Positions 27,120-37,700 of a stretch of 64,000 nt of DNA are shown here, in pieces. The stretch's first letter is position 1. Each line of letters opens with the position of its first letter. Made by a program: the position numbers and the translations under genes. The notes under the pieces were generated by a model. The model was given only the letters and a program-made list of their open reading frames with translations, was not told the origin of the DNA and searched no databases. The stretch spans positions 1 to 64,000 of the forward strand of contig CAYHXO010000003.1 in NCBI GenBank assembly GCA_964360635.1, given 5' to 3'. The DNA is from CALRGE01 sp964360635. Its GTDB lineage: Bacteria; Patescibacteriota; Gracilibacteria; UBA1369; 2-02-FULL-48-14.

Positions 27120-29476
27120 TTGAAGTTTTTAATTTCTTTAGGATCGTCACCAAATTCAATAATATATTTATGATGATCACTGATTTTTTTATTCAGCAAT
27201 TTCACGAATGCATCTTTCTTCTTAGCAACAGCTTTATTTTTCAATGATGCTTTTTCCACCATATTTATAGCCAAATGATATCTGCTAACCTTATTTCTGA
27301 TCGCCATATCAAATGGGGTTGTTGTTGAACCCTCTTCGCTATACGCATGAATTGTGAAACGCGTTGGATCCGCAAAATCCCAGAAAATTTGCTCAATATC
27401 ATTTTTATAACCATGGTAGTTAAAAACAATCGGCTTATCTTCAGTAAAAAATTTCACAAACTCTTTGTGGCTTAAAGATTTTGGAGTGCTGCGATTAGAA
27501 TAGTCACCAACAGAAACACCTGAAATTTCAGAAACATTCACATAACGAATTTTCAATTCAGGCATCATTTCCTGACAAATTTTCACAGCGAGCAAAGCTT
27601 CATCTGTCATATAATCTCCTGCAGAAACCAAAACTACATCAGGATTTTTTGTCGCTTCCTTTCCTCCAACCCAATCCCAAACTCCAATTCCCCTAACAGC
27701 CTGCGCCTTCGCTTCTTCGAGAGTCAACCACTGAGGAAGAGGACGTTTTCCAACCACAATAACATTTATTCCATTCTTTCTCTTCATAGCCTCATCAAGA
27801 GCAACCAGAAAACTATTCGCATCTGCAGGATAATAAATTTGAGTGAACTCACCATGCTTTTCTAACATGCTAGAAACAAAGCTTGGATTCTGATGTGAAA
27901 ATCCATTATGTTCTTGCCTCCAGCCAACGCTAGAAAGAATGTACAACGGCGAAGAAACTGGTTTTCTCCACTTAACTTTGAAACTCTGTTTAAGAAATTT
28001 ACCATACTGATCAAGCATGCTTGAAATAATTGTGGCAAAAGCCTCGTAAGTAACAAACATTCCGTAACGACCAGTAAGAATATAACCCTGCAACCAGCCT
28101 TGAAGTGTATGCTCGCTTAGCATTTCCATTACACGACCTTCCTGATCAATATTCTCGGATGCTTCAGGCACCGGCCACATATATGCCCTCTTGGAACCTT
28201 CAAAAATTCCGTGCCACTGATTTGATTCCAATTCGTCCGGACACATTACCCTAAAAGTTTCCTTATTTGATTTGAAAAGATCTCTCACCAAAAGCGCTCC
28301 AATTTTCATACTGCTCTCATGAATTTCGCCACGCTTCTTAACTTTTATTGCATATTTTTTAAGATCAGGCACTTTAATTTCCTTTAAAATATTCCCACCA
28401 ATCGCATGTTTATTCATACCAATTCTATATTTTTTCTCCGGCATAAACTGGAACAAAGAGCGATCAATTTGACCGTTGGAGTCAAAAAACTCGCCTACTT
28501 TGTAACTCGAAAGCCACTTTTCAACAGCCTCGAATTCATCTTTTTCTGCAAGATGTTCAAGTGGAATTCCGTGAGATCTAAATGAACCCTCAACTTTTTT
28601 ACCATGGAAATTTTTAATACCATGCATACCCTTCAAAGATCTAAGCACAATCATTGGCCAACGTGGCTTAACAATCTTCTTTCCGGCACGCGCATCATTC
28701 TGAATTTTCTTAATTTCCTTATAACATTCTTCTAGTGCCTTTATCATTTTTTTCTCTATATTATTGCCTTCCACAATTTTCACATTCCAACCGAATCCTG
28801 AATAGAGTGAAGTAAGTTCTTTGTCATCCATCGTTCCGGGAATTGTTGGATTAGAAATTTTGAAACCATTAACATGTAAAATTGGCAAAACCGCACCTGA
28901 AGTTTTTGGGTTAAGCCATTTAACACTATGCCATGCAGCAGTAAGTGGTCCTGACTCAGATTCGCCATCACCCACAATCGCCGCAACAATTAAATTCGGA
29001 TTATCAAAAGCCGCGCCAAAGGCAGTTGAAAGTGAATAACCAAGTTCACCACCTTCTAAAATTGATCCTGGAACAGAAGGAGTAACATGGCTTGGGAAAT
29101 GGCTGAATGGCCAAGAGAATCCTTTAATCAATTTACCCATTCCGTCAGCATCAACAGTTATTTCCGGATAAAAATTCTCAAGAGTTCCTTCACTGAATAA
29201 GTTTGCCAATATCGCAGGCGCACCATGCCCAGGACCAGTAACAAAAAGAATCTCACATTTATGCTTCCAAATTAAATAATTCAAATTCGCGTAGATAAAA
29301 TTCAATCCAGGTACAGTTCCCCAGTGACCCAAAATTCTAGGTTTGATGTGCTCCATCTTCAACGGTTCTTTCAGCAAATAATTTCCCTGCAAATAAAGAG
29401 CGGAAGCCGCGATATAATCATTAAATCTCAAAAATTTCTGCATCCATTTTAATGCCTTTCGTTCCTGATTAAACAT
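27113..29476 (-). CDS. xfp: Phosphoketolase (xylulose-5-phosphate/fructose-6-phosphate)
   Basis: 787 residues, normal for Xfp. A thiamine diphosphate enzyme that splits xylulose-5-P or fructose-6-P with phosphate to acetyl phosphate. Visible motifs: ILGHWGTVPGLNFIYANLN, VTGPGHGAPAILANLF, EGGELGYSLSTAFGAAFDNP, GDGESESGPLTAAWHS (TPP binding), and RPLPQWLTLEEA near the C-terminal domain. The acetyl phosphate can yield ATP through acetate kinase (not in the window). It lies between the metalloprotease-SLH gene (18 bases upstream) and ndh. Confidence 0.95.
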   Translation of the reverse strand: MFNQERKALKWMQKFLRFNDYIAASALYLQGNYLLKEPLKMEHIKPRILGHWGTVPGLNFIYANLNYLIWKHKCEILFVTGPGHGAPAILANLFSEGTLENFYPEITVDADGMGKLIKGFSWPFSHFPSHVTPSVPGSILEGGELGYSLSTAFGAAFDNPNLIVAAIVGDGESESGPLTAAWHSVKWLNPKTSGAVLPILHVNGFKISNPTIPGTMDDKELTSLYSGFGWNVKIVEGNNIEKKMIKALEECYKEIKKIQNDARAGKKIVKPRWPMIVLRSLKGMHGIKNFHGKKVEGSFRSHGIPLEHLAEKDEFEAVEKWLSSYKVGEFFDSNGQIDRSLFQFMPEKKYRIGMNKHAIGGNILKEIKVPDLKKYAIKVKKRGEIHESSMKIGALLVRDLFKSNKETFRVMCPDELESNQWHGIFEGSKRAYMWPVPEASENIDQEGRVMEMLSEHTLQGWLQGYILTGRYGMFVTYEAFATIISSMLDQYGKFLKQSFKVKWRKPVSSPLYILSSVGWRQEHNGFSHQNPSFVSSMLEKHGEFTQIYYPADANSFLVALDEAMKRKNGINVIVVGKRPLPQWLTLEEAKAQAVRGIGVWDWVGGKEATKNPDVVLVSAGDYMTDEALLAVKICQEMMPELKIRYVNVSEISGVSVGDYSNRSTPKSLSHKEFVKFFTEDKPIVFNYHGYKNDIEQIFWDFADPTRFTIHAYSEEGSTTTPFDMAIRNKVSRYHLAINMVEKASLKNKAVAKKKDAFVKLLNKKISDHHKYIIEFGDDPKEIKNFKW

Positions 29477-29494
29477 AATGGCGTGGGTTAAATC

Positions 29495-31699
29495 TTAAAT
29501 ATGTTTCAAACCTTTTACAACCAGATAACGGTAGAGCTCTTCAGCCATTTCCGCCCTGGTTCTAATATTTGAAGGATAAAAATTATCACCTGAATTTTCC
29601 TCTAAAATTGAAAGCTTGCTCGCCTTCCAAACATAAATCGCATACCACGCAGATTTCACAACGTCATCATAAGGAATCGAATTGATTTTAATTCCTTCTG
29701 TTAATTCTTCTCCGTAAGTGTTCAATAGCATCTTCAAAGCCTCAGCTTTGTTAGCATAATTTGATGGTTTAAAACTACCATCTGCATAACCAGCAATCCA
29801 ATCCTTGCTCTTTGCATAACATATATACTTCGCAAACCACTCTGATTTAACATCAGTAAAACAGTTATTATAAAGATCAGCAGACGGCTCAATACCCTGA
29901 CCAGAAATAAATATCTTTAATAACTCAGCCCGGTTAATTTTCCAATCAGGCTTAAAAGTACCATCCGAGTAGCCTTCAAAAATTCCCCAATCCACCAAAG
30001 AAGAGATGGAATCATAGTTTGGATGAAGATATGAAACATCTTCAAATATCCATTTTTTTGTACTTACAACAATTTGCTGGCTAGAATCTGAAACATCAGA
30101 ACCATCCGAATCTAAAGCCTGAATTTCAAAATAATAAGTTTCACCCTCCGTCAAACCATGAACAGTCGCATTAGTTATATATGCTTTGGGAACCTCTTGA
30201 GAATTCGAATAAGAACTACTGGAAGTTCCAAATTTAATTAGATAACTTGCAATATCAAGATCTGTCAGCCTATTCCATTTTAAAGTAACTGACTCTTCAT
30301 CATAATCAATAATTTGCAGAACCAAACTATCTGAAGATCTGGAATCTGTTGAAATTGTTGCATCTCCATCTTTATCAGCACTACTTGTAACACTTAAGTC
30401 TGCACTAGTCATTACACTGTGACCAAAGCCACCAATATAATAATATCTATATCCTTCATCAAAAACTCCAGTCACAGTCTCGGAATTATTAAAGTTTTTT
30501 TGAAGTGGCGAAACTACTGCATAAACACCTTCATATGTTGAAATCCCACTTAAAACAAGCTCTGAATCCATTGTTTCATCTTCTTCAATTATTATTCTCT
30601 CTACTTTGTTTAAATCAGGCCCAGCTTTTTTCTTTCCCATCAATGCAACAGCAAATGAAACTCCGTCAGCCTTTTGAATATGGAAACGGAAATCATCATC
30701 AGCATCTGTATTTTCAAAATAAAGATAGTTTGTACCATATAAAGCCGGCGCAGTGCTCTCTTCAGACAAGATATATGAATCCTGACTTGTATCAGTAATA
30801 GTGTAAACATCAGGATAAAAATTTCCTTCTTCATATTCTTCTAAATCTAAATTCCACAATGTGAATTCCTGAAAAGTATTTTGAATAGTGTCACCATTGC
30901 TTTCCACCATATCTTTAAAAGCATCATATACTTTATATTCATTTTCATAGCTCAAACTTGAATCGAAATAATTGTCCCAAATATCTTTAATAACAGAATC
31001 TTTTTGAAAATATTGACCCAAAAATTTTGGCCAAATTGTAAGGCCATAAACATAATAAGGATTAGAAGCGGGTGTAACTCCTGAAAATACTGAAAAGTCA
31101 GGATAGTCCAAAAATCCACTCAAATAACCATAATAATCATTTATGCTATCATAAACTCTATCTTCAAACCAAACTGCTGTCTCTTCAGCCAATGCTACTC
31201 CCTGAAAATTTCCTGCAAATTCAGAACCGTCTTCTGAATACGCAAACTGAATACAATGAAAAAATTCATGTGCAACAGTAACATTTAAAATGTTTTCGCT
31301 CTGCCATGGATCGATTGCCAAATAAGGCGATACTCCATCACTTTGAATACTTGTTATACCAACAGCTCCTTCTGTTAAATAATCGTTTGTATCATCTAAA
31401 ATAATAGTTAAATGTGAACCTGAATCTATAGGTGCAGGATAGCCCAATTCTGTTATCTCAATCTGCCAACTGTTTTCTGCAGCATCTGCAACAGTCTCAA
31501 CAATATCAGGTATTCCATCACTATCTGAATCTGTTTGTTCTTTTATTAAATCAGAAAACTCAATCTGAAAATTCTCTGTCAAAATCGAATTCTTTTTGAT
31601 ATTTCCCTGTTGGATTGAAGAAGTGAAACTTGCAGCAGAAGCATTTGTCACGCAGAAAAAAAATGCAAGAATCCCGAGAAAATTTCTAAACTTAAACAT
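29495..31699 (-). CDS. Secreted zinc metalloprotease-like protein with FN3 and SLH repeats
   Basis: 734 residues. The signal peptide ends after NASA (~residue 22). A short calcium-type motif DSDSDGIPDIVE (~57-68) precedes a catalytic-looking domain with HEFFH at 144-148 (HExxH zinc motif) and candidate third ligands in ALAEETAVWFED (E172/E173, E179). This layout resembles MXAN_6640-like putative metalloproteases. A fibronectin type III domain (~455-545; VTLKWNRLTDLDIASYLIKFG) follows, then three SLH repeats (~547-734; IFEGYSDGTFKPDWKINRAELLKIF and similar) that attach proteins to the cell wall. It could process surface proteins such as those at 34714-48213; that link is inferred. Confidence 0.7.
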   Translation of the reverse strand: MFKFRNFLGILAFFFCVTNASAASFTSSIQQGNIKKNSILTENFQIEFSDLIKEQTDSDSDGIPDIVETVADAAENSWQIEITELGYPAPIDSGSHLTIILDDTNDYLTEGAVGITSIQSDGVSPYLAIDPWQSENILNVTVAHEFFHCIQFAYSEDGSEFAGNFQGVALAEETAVWFEDRVYDSINDYYGYLSGFLDYPDFSVFSGVTPASNPYYVYGLTIWPKFLGQYFQKDSVIKDIWDNYFDSSLSYENEYKVYDAFKDMVESNGDTIQNTFQEFTLWNLDLEEYEEGNFYPDVYTITDTSQDSYILSEESTAPALYGTNYLYFENTDADDDFRFHIQKADGVSFAVALMGKKKAGPDLNKVERIIIEEDETMDSELVLSGISTYEGVYAVVSPLQKNFNNSETVTGVFDEGYRYYYIGGFGHSVMTSADLSVTSSADKDGDATISTDSRSSDSLVLQIIDYDEESVTLKWNRLTDLDIASYLIKFGTSSSSYSNSQEVPKAYITNATVHGLTEGETYYFEIQALDSDGSDVSDSSQQIVVSTKKWIFEDVSYLHPNYDSISSLVDWGIFEGYSDGTFKPDWKINRAELLKIFISGQGIEPSADLYNNCFTDVKSEWFAKYICYAKSKDWIAGYADGSFKPSNYANKAEALKMLLNTYGEELTEGIKINSIPYDDVVKSAWYAIYVWKASKLSILEENSGDNFYPSNIRTRAEMAEELYRYLVVKGLKHI

Positions 31700-31742
31700 G
31701 GCTCCAATTCTATGATACTATTGTGACTAGGTAAATAAAATT

Positions 31743-33689
31743 ATGTACGCTGAAGTAATAGTAAATCATCAATTTTCCAAACTTAAGGAAACTTTAACCT
31801 ATAAAGTACCTGAAGAAATGGAAATTAAACGTGGTGATTTAGTCATGGTTCCATTTGGCAAAAACACAAAAAGTGGAATAATTTTAAACCTACAGAAAGA
31901 AAACCCAACATTCGACACAAAATATATTAGTGAAACACTTAGCCCAAATATATTTTTATACGAATGGCAAATCAAACTTGCCACACACATTAGTGAATAC
32001 TATTTTTGTTCACTATTTGAGTCACTAAAATTATTTCTACCTAAATCAGTTTGGAAAAAAAATTTAACTAAGTCACGAACTAAAGCTTCAACACCTGTAA
32101 AAAAGAAAGAGTTTCACGTACTGACCGCAAATCAGGAAAGCATTGTTCGCGATATAATTGGAAAAAAAATTCCACTATCTTTAATACACGGAGTAACCGG
32201 TTCAGGCAAAACCGAGGTGTATAAAAATCTTATTCAACATGCCGTTGACTCAGGCAAACAAGCCTTACTTCTTGTGCCAGAAATTTCGCTAACACCTCAA
32301 TTTGTAAAATACTTTAAAGGTAATTTTGAAAATCTTGCATTAGTACACAGTAAAATAAGTGAAGGTGAAAAAGCCAGACAATGGAAAGGAATTCACAACG
32401 GAGAAATATCACTTGTAATCGGCTCCCGCTCAGCACTCTTCTCACCTTTCAAAAATCTCGGCGTAGTGATTATGGATGAAGAGCATGAATGGACATATAA
32501 ACAAGAACAGGCTCCAAGATACAACACTCGTGATCTGCTATTTGAAATCAACAAACTAACAAATGCTCAAATAATATTTGGCTCTGCAACGCCAAGTATT
32601 GAAATCATGCAAATGGCAAAAAGTGAAAAAATCCAGCTCTTCGAGCTAAATGAAAGAGTACTCAAAACAGAAATGCCAAAAATTGAAATTGTGGATATGC
32701 GTGAGGAATTAAAGAAACAAAACTTTACAATGTTCAGCGAACTTTTACTTGAAAAAATCCAAGAAAAACTAGATAAAAAAGAACAAATTTTACTTTTCTT
32801 AAATAGACGAGGAAGTGCGTCGGCAACAGTTTGCAGAGATTGCGGTGAGGCATCAGTTTGCAATAATTGTGAAGCAAAACTCACCTATCATGTTTCTAAA
32901 TTCAAACACAGCACTTTGATTTGCCATCATTGTGGTTTCATAACAAAAACTCCTGATTTTTGTCCGAAATGCCAAAGTCATAGAATCAAACACTTTGGCC
33001 TCGGTACAGAAAAAGTTGAGAGCGAACTAAAACTTCTTTTTCCTCAAGCACGCATTGCTCGTGCTGACCGCGACACGATGAGTAACAAAGATAGCTTCGA
33101 AGAGCTTCACAAAAACCTAAACTCTGAAGAAATTGATATTTTGATAGGAACTCAAATGATTGCAAAAGGTCTTGATATTGCCAACATTTCCCTGGTTGGA
33201 GTGATTATGGCAGATACTTCTTTTCATATTCCTGATTTTCGCGCCTCTGAAAGAAGCTTCCAATTATTAAGCCAAGTTGGCGGTAGAGCCGGCAGAAGAG
33301 AAAAACAAGGTGAAGTAATTATTCAAACTTACAACCCAAATCACTGTGTTTTGGAAGCAGTAAAAAATCATAATTATTCCACTTTTTATGAACAAGAAAT
33401 TAGTGCACGAGAAGCCGCGCAACTTCCTCCATTTTCTAAAATTATCAAACTAATTTTTGCAGATGAAAACAAAAAACTTTGTGCAGAAAAAGCAGATTTA
33501 CTCCTGAAAAAACTTGCCGACGAAGATCATCAAACATTCGCCGCACCTGCACTTATGCCCAAGATGAATAAGAAGTTTTATTGGCATGTTTTTGTGCAAG
33601 GGAAAACTCCGGAATCCGTGATCAAAAAAATTGATCAAGAGCTTTTAAAAGGCTGGAGAATTGATGTTGATCCGGTTCAAACAGTCTAA
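31743..33689 (+). CDS. priA: Primosomal protein N' (PriA helicase)
   Basis: 648 residues. PriA restarts stalled replication forks. N-terminal DNA-binding domain YAEVIVNHQFSKLKETLTY, then the helicase core with HGVTGSGKTEVYKNLI (Walker A), IMDEEHEWTYKQEQAPRYNTRD (motif II), FGSATPSIE and ILIGTQMIAKGLDI with GGRAGRREKQGEVI. The zinc insert has eight Cys in pairs (CRDCGEASVCNNC, CHHCGFITKTPDFCPKC). Total length is slightly below the E. coli protein (732), from a short N-terminal part. trpS follows after 12 bases. Confidence 0.95.
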   Translation: MYAEVIVNHQFSKLKETLTYKVPEEMEIKRGDLVMVPFGKNTKSGIILNLQKENPTFDTKYISETLSPNIFLYEWQIKLATHISEYYFCSLFESLKLFLPKSVWKKNLTKSRTKASTPVKKKEFHVLTANQESIVRDIIGKKIPLSLIHGVTGSGKTEVYKNLIQHAVDSGKQALLLVPEISLTPQFVKYFKGNFENLALVHSKISEGEKARQWKGIHNGEISLVIGSRSALFSPFKNLGVVIMDEEHEWTYKQEQAPRYNTRDLLFEINKLTNAQIIFGSATPSIEIMQMAKSEKIQLFELNERVLKTEMPKIEIVDMREELKKQNFTMFSELLLEKIQEKLDKKEQILLFLNRRGSASATVCRDCGEASVCNNCEAKLTYHVSKFKHSTLICHHCGFITKTPDFCPKCQSHRIKHFGLGTEKVESELKLLFPQARIARADRDTMSNKDSFEELHKNLNSEEIDILIGTQMIAKGLDIANISLVGVIMADTSFHIPDFRASERSFQLLSQVGGRAGRREKQGEVIIQTYNPNHCVLEAVKNHNYSTFYEQEISAREAAQLPPFSKIIKLIFADENKKLCAEKADLLLKKLADEDHQTFAAPALMPKMNKKFYWHVFVQGKTPESVIKKIDQELLKGWRIDVDPVQTV

Positions 33690-33701
33690 TAGAATATAGT
33701 C

Positions 33702-34667
33702 ATGCGCATACTTTCAGGAATCAAACCCACCGGCCGACCACACATTGGAAATTACCTTGGTGCGATGCGTCAACACATCGAGCTTCAAAATGAAGGACAT
33801 GAATGTCTTTACTTTGTTGCAGATTATCACGCCCTCACAACAATTAGAGATGCAGAAACATTAAAAGAATACCGAAGAGGCGTTGTGCTTGATTATCTCG
33901 CACTAGGTCTTGATCCAAACAAAGTCACTCTTTTTTATCAGAGTGATGTACCTGAACATGCTGAACTTCAATGGATTCTTTCAACCGTCACTAATCCTGG
34001 CCTACTAGAAAGAGCTCATGCCTGGAAAGACTCGGTGGAAAAAGGAAAAAGAGATATAAATGCAGGACTTTTTATGTATCCTGTCTTGATGGCAGCGGAT
34101 ATTTTGATTTACCAATCAGATTTTGTTCCCGTTGGGAAAGATCAGAAACAACATGTTGAAATTGCCAGAGACATCGCGATTGCATTCAATAATTTCTACG
34201 GTGAAACATTCAAGTTGCCACAAGATAAAATTGAGAAAGAAGTGGAAACGGTTTTGGGAACAGATGGCCAAAAAATGAGCAAAAGTTACAACAACACCAT
34301 CAGCATTTTCGCGTCCGAAGAAGAGATTAAAAAACAAGTAATGGGAATAAAAACCGCCAGCATTGATTTGAAAGAACCAATGCCTGTAAAAGACGACATA
34401 ATTTTGAGCCTATACAAACAATTTTCCACAGCCTCAGAACTTTCTGAACTCGAGTCAAAATACAGTGAAGGTGGATTCGGCTATGGTAACGCAAAGAAAG
34501 CACTGCTGGAAAAACTTCTTGCGTTCTTTGAAGATGCAAAAATCAAACGTGTCAAACTAGAATCATCAAAAGAAATAGAAATCATCATGGAAGCCGGAGC
34601 AAAAAAAGCATCCAAACTTGCATGGCAAACAATGGAGAAAGTCTACAAAAAAACCGGTTTGCGATAA
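33702..34667 (+). CDS. trpS: Tryptophan-tRNA ligase
   Basis: 321 residues, normal for TrpS. Class I signatures: GRPHIGNYLGAM (the HIGH-type motif, ~residues 12-23) and GQKMSKSYNNTI (KMSKS, ~190). Other conserved pieces are YFVADYHALTT, LFYQSDVPEHAELQWILS, MYPVLMAADILIYQ and VPVGKDQKQHVEIARDIA. Charges tRNA-Trp. It probably shares a transcript with priA; the surface-protein locus starts just downstream from its own promoter. Confidence 0.96.
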   Translation: MRILSGIKPTGRPHIGNYLGAMRQHIELQNEGHECLYFVADYHALTTIRDAETLKEYRRGVVLDYLALGLDPNKVTLFYQSDVPEHAELQWILSTVTNPGLLERAHAWKDSVEKGKRDINAGLFMYPVLMAADILIYQSDFVPVGKDQKQHVEIARDIAIAFNNFYGETFKLPQDKIEKEVETVLGTDGQKMSKSYNNTISIFASEEEIKKQVMGIKTASIDLKEPMPVKDDIILSLYKQFSTASELSELESKYSEGGFGYGNAKKALLEKLLAFFEDAKIKRVKLESSKEIEIIMEAGAKKASKLAWQTMEKVYKKTGLR

Positions 34668-34687
34668 AGCACAACATGTGCTATAAT
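34659..34687 (+). promoter_or_regulatory. Promoter of surface protein A
   Basis: TTGCGA (34659-34664, inside the end of trpS), 17-base spacer, TATAAT (34682-34687) with extended -10 TG at 34679-34680. The A-rich leader (AAAAAATAAAAACAA) leads to ATG 34714 with no Shine-Dalgarno. Confidence 0.7.
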
Positions 34688-34713
34688 CTTGAGATACTAA
34701 AAAATAAAAACAA

Positions 34714-37700
34714 ATGAAAAAACTTTTTTACATACTCGTTGGCGTAACATTAATTGGAGGTATTTCATTTGCCTTTTCTCAAGGCAATTTTTTGAAGGGT
34801 CAGATTGAAATGACACAAAACCTAGGAATAGTTACAGATACAATTAACATAAATTTAAATAGTTCTCTTTCTAATTTCTATACTTCTGAAGGATTAGCTA
34901 CAATGGCAGAAGAAGAAATGACTGCCACAAAACAATATAGTGAAGATGCTGAGACAGCAATGAAGGATGCTAAAACAGCATACAATGCAAATGATGTAGA
35001 TGGCTTAAACGAAGCACAAATACTCGCAGAGGCCGCGTATACAAATGCTCGAAGTAGAGCAAAACTTGCAAATTCTTATGCTGACATGGCCTTTGAAAAA
35101 ACAAGTGATGCCTTAGCAATTACAGGAGGTGCAGAAAAAACTGACGAATATCTTGCTGCTGAAACCGCCTGGGAGAAAGTAGAAGATAAAGCTGCAAGAT
35201 TATATGTGTCATATAAAACAAAAGATGCAGAAGAACTAGAAGCGTATAACTGGTATATAGCAGCTAATGCAGCATGTCTATATGCAGGATTACCTCCAGC
35301 AATCCTAATTTGTGAAGGAATAGTGGAATTAGTGGAATTAGCAGATTACCTAATTAGAGAAGAGGCAACAGACAAAGCTTATGATGCGTATACAGCATAT
35401 AAAAAAACTGATGAATATACAGAAGCATACAATGCATATGAAAAAGAATTCAATGCATATACAGAGGCAACAGAATCTGCCGCAGAAAGCCAGGCTGATT
35501 ACGAGGAAGCAAAAGGATGGTCAGATCTCGCTGAAGGATATGCCGATGAAGCAGATGATTACAAAAAAGCTGCAAAAGAATCATACCAATCTGCCAATGA
35601 TTACAAAACTATAACAACTTATTATTGCTCGGATCTTTCTGTCAGTCCGGATAATTTCAATATGACTGCTGAAGAGACAGAAGCAAGTTTTGATTTAACA
35701 ATAGACCTGACAACTGAATCGGAAATAAATACAACTGCAAGTGAAGATACTGCATTCAGCTTTAAAAACTTTATGGCTGCAGTTTTAAATCTAGATCTAT
35801 TTGGACGCACTCCTAGTACTGAAACAACTGGAGCTATACTTAACAATCGCTCAGGATCTTTAAGTCCAACTTCAACATTTCTCAACATCACAGAGAATTT
35901 AAGCATAATTGATACTGGTTCAAATTCATATGAACCATGGACAGCCACCCTCAAACTTAAATCAACTAAGAGCAGCAGTGAGACCGGAATCAAGACCAGT
36001 GTTAAAACATTGAGCACTCCACTATTAGGAATAGGAACACTATCGGGCAGCGCCACAGATGCGGATGAAGATGCCGAAGAAGAAACAGCAGGCACTGGAA
36101 CATTCACCTATACAGATGAAGATGGCAATGTTGAAACCAGTACAGACGGTGTATTAACAATCGATATAAGCTCAAATTATGGAGCACCCGTGAGCATATC
36201 AGTAAAATATAACGGAGCAGCAGGTGATAAAATTAAAGCTTCCATCGTTAATGAAGCAGACCCATGCAGTGCATCATTTGTAATCACACAAGATATTGCA
36301 GATGCTGTGTATAACGACAACTACATAACAGTGAAAGACGAGAATGGAAACCTTGTTACAAACCTGACAGAAAGTAATTTTACAGTTACGGAAGACGGTA
36401 CAACTGGGACAGTATCTTTTGACAATAGAGCAGCAGCAGCAGGAATTTATAAATTACATCTATTGCAAACAGATGATAGCGACTATGCATTAACAATAAA
36501 TGCAGATGGGTTCGTTGACTACAACCTAACACTTGATGACAACACTGCAGATTATGACACAGAAGTTGAGCTAAATTACGCCTACAAAATTTATCCTATA
36601 GATTCAGATGCAGAACCGATCTCTGGTGCCATAGTTACGGCAGCAGGAGGTATAGAATGTAACGAAGTTGATAGTAGTGGAGAATACAACTGTGCGATTC
36701 CTCTATCAAATACCGACTTAAGTTACAAAATTCGCGCTAGCACATATGATCGATATAATGGGCAATTTACAACAGCTAGGACACTCGGTACAGATGCCAG
36801 CACAGAGTCTACTGCCGAACTAATCAAAACAGATGAAGATAACGATGGCGTAATAACAGCTTTAGATTGCGATGATACCGACGAAACTATTTCAACAAAT
36901 CAAACATATTACAGCGATCCAGATGAAAATGGATTGGGTGATCCGGAAATTTACATTTCTGAATGTGTAATGACCGCACCTATAGGTTATGTAAGTAATT
37001 CAGACGAAACAGGAGACACCGACTCGGACGGCCTAACAGATGATGAAGAAAGCAACACATATTTTACAGATCCTGAGAATGATGATTCTGACGCTGACAA
37101 CCTTTCAGATTATGAAGAAATTTTTGAGTTTGAAACTGATCCAAACAATAGCGACACTGACGGCGACGGTTCACCTGATGGCACAGAAATTGACGAAGAT
37201 ACAGACCCACTCGTAAGTGATATTCAAGATGAAGACGAAGATACAGATACAGCTGAAGATATAGACGAAGATGTAGCCGTAGTCGAAGATACAGATGAAG
37301 ATGAAGATGCAGAGACAGAGAAACTTGCCTCCATCGAGGATTGTACACCTTTTGAGGATATTATAAGTCACTGGTCTGAAAGCGATGTTTGTACTCTATA
37401 CACAGCCGGATTCGTGAAAGGTAAAAGCGAAAAAGTTTATGACCCTGACAACAAAGTAACCAGAGCCGAATTCTTAAAATTAATAATGCTAGAAGCCGGT
37501 TATGATCCAGCAAATGAATCAGATCTTTCAATTACAAAATACAATGATGTGAACCCTGGAGATTGGTATTACGACATTGTTGCCTTGGCCGACGAGTATG
37601 GATTCCTTTGGTATCCAACAAATGACAACTGGCTTCCAAACGAGCCGATCACAAGAGGTGATGCAATATTACAAGTAATTAGAATCGCTAAATTAACACT

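Noticed and set aside
34714..34810. Type IV pilin-like leaders on the giant surface proteins
   Set aside because: No G/A followed by F/M-T-L-x-E is present, so the prepilin peptidase at 18468 is unlikely to act on them.
37064..37371. Leu/His/Arg-rich minus-strand frames opposite the acidic linker
   Set aside because: They arise from complementing GAA/GAT repeats and are compositional artefacts.
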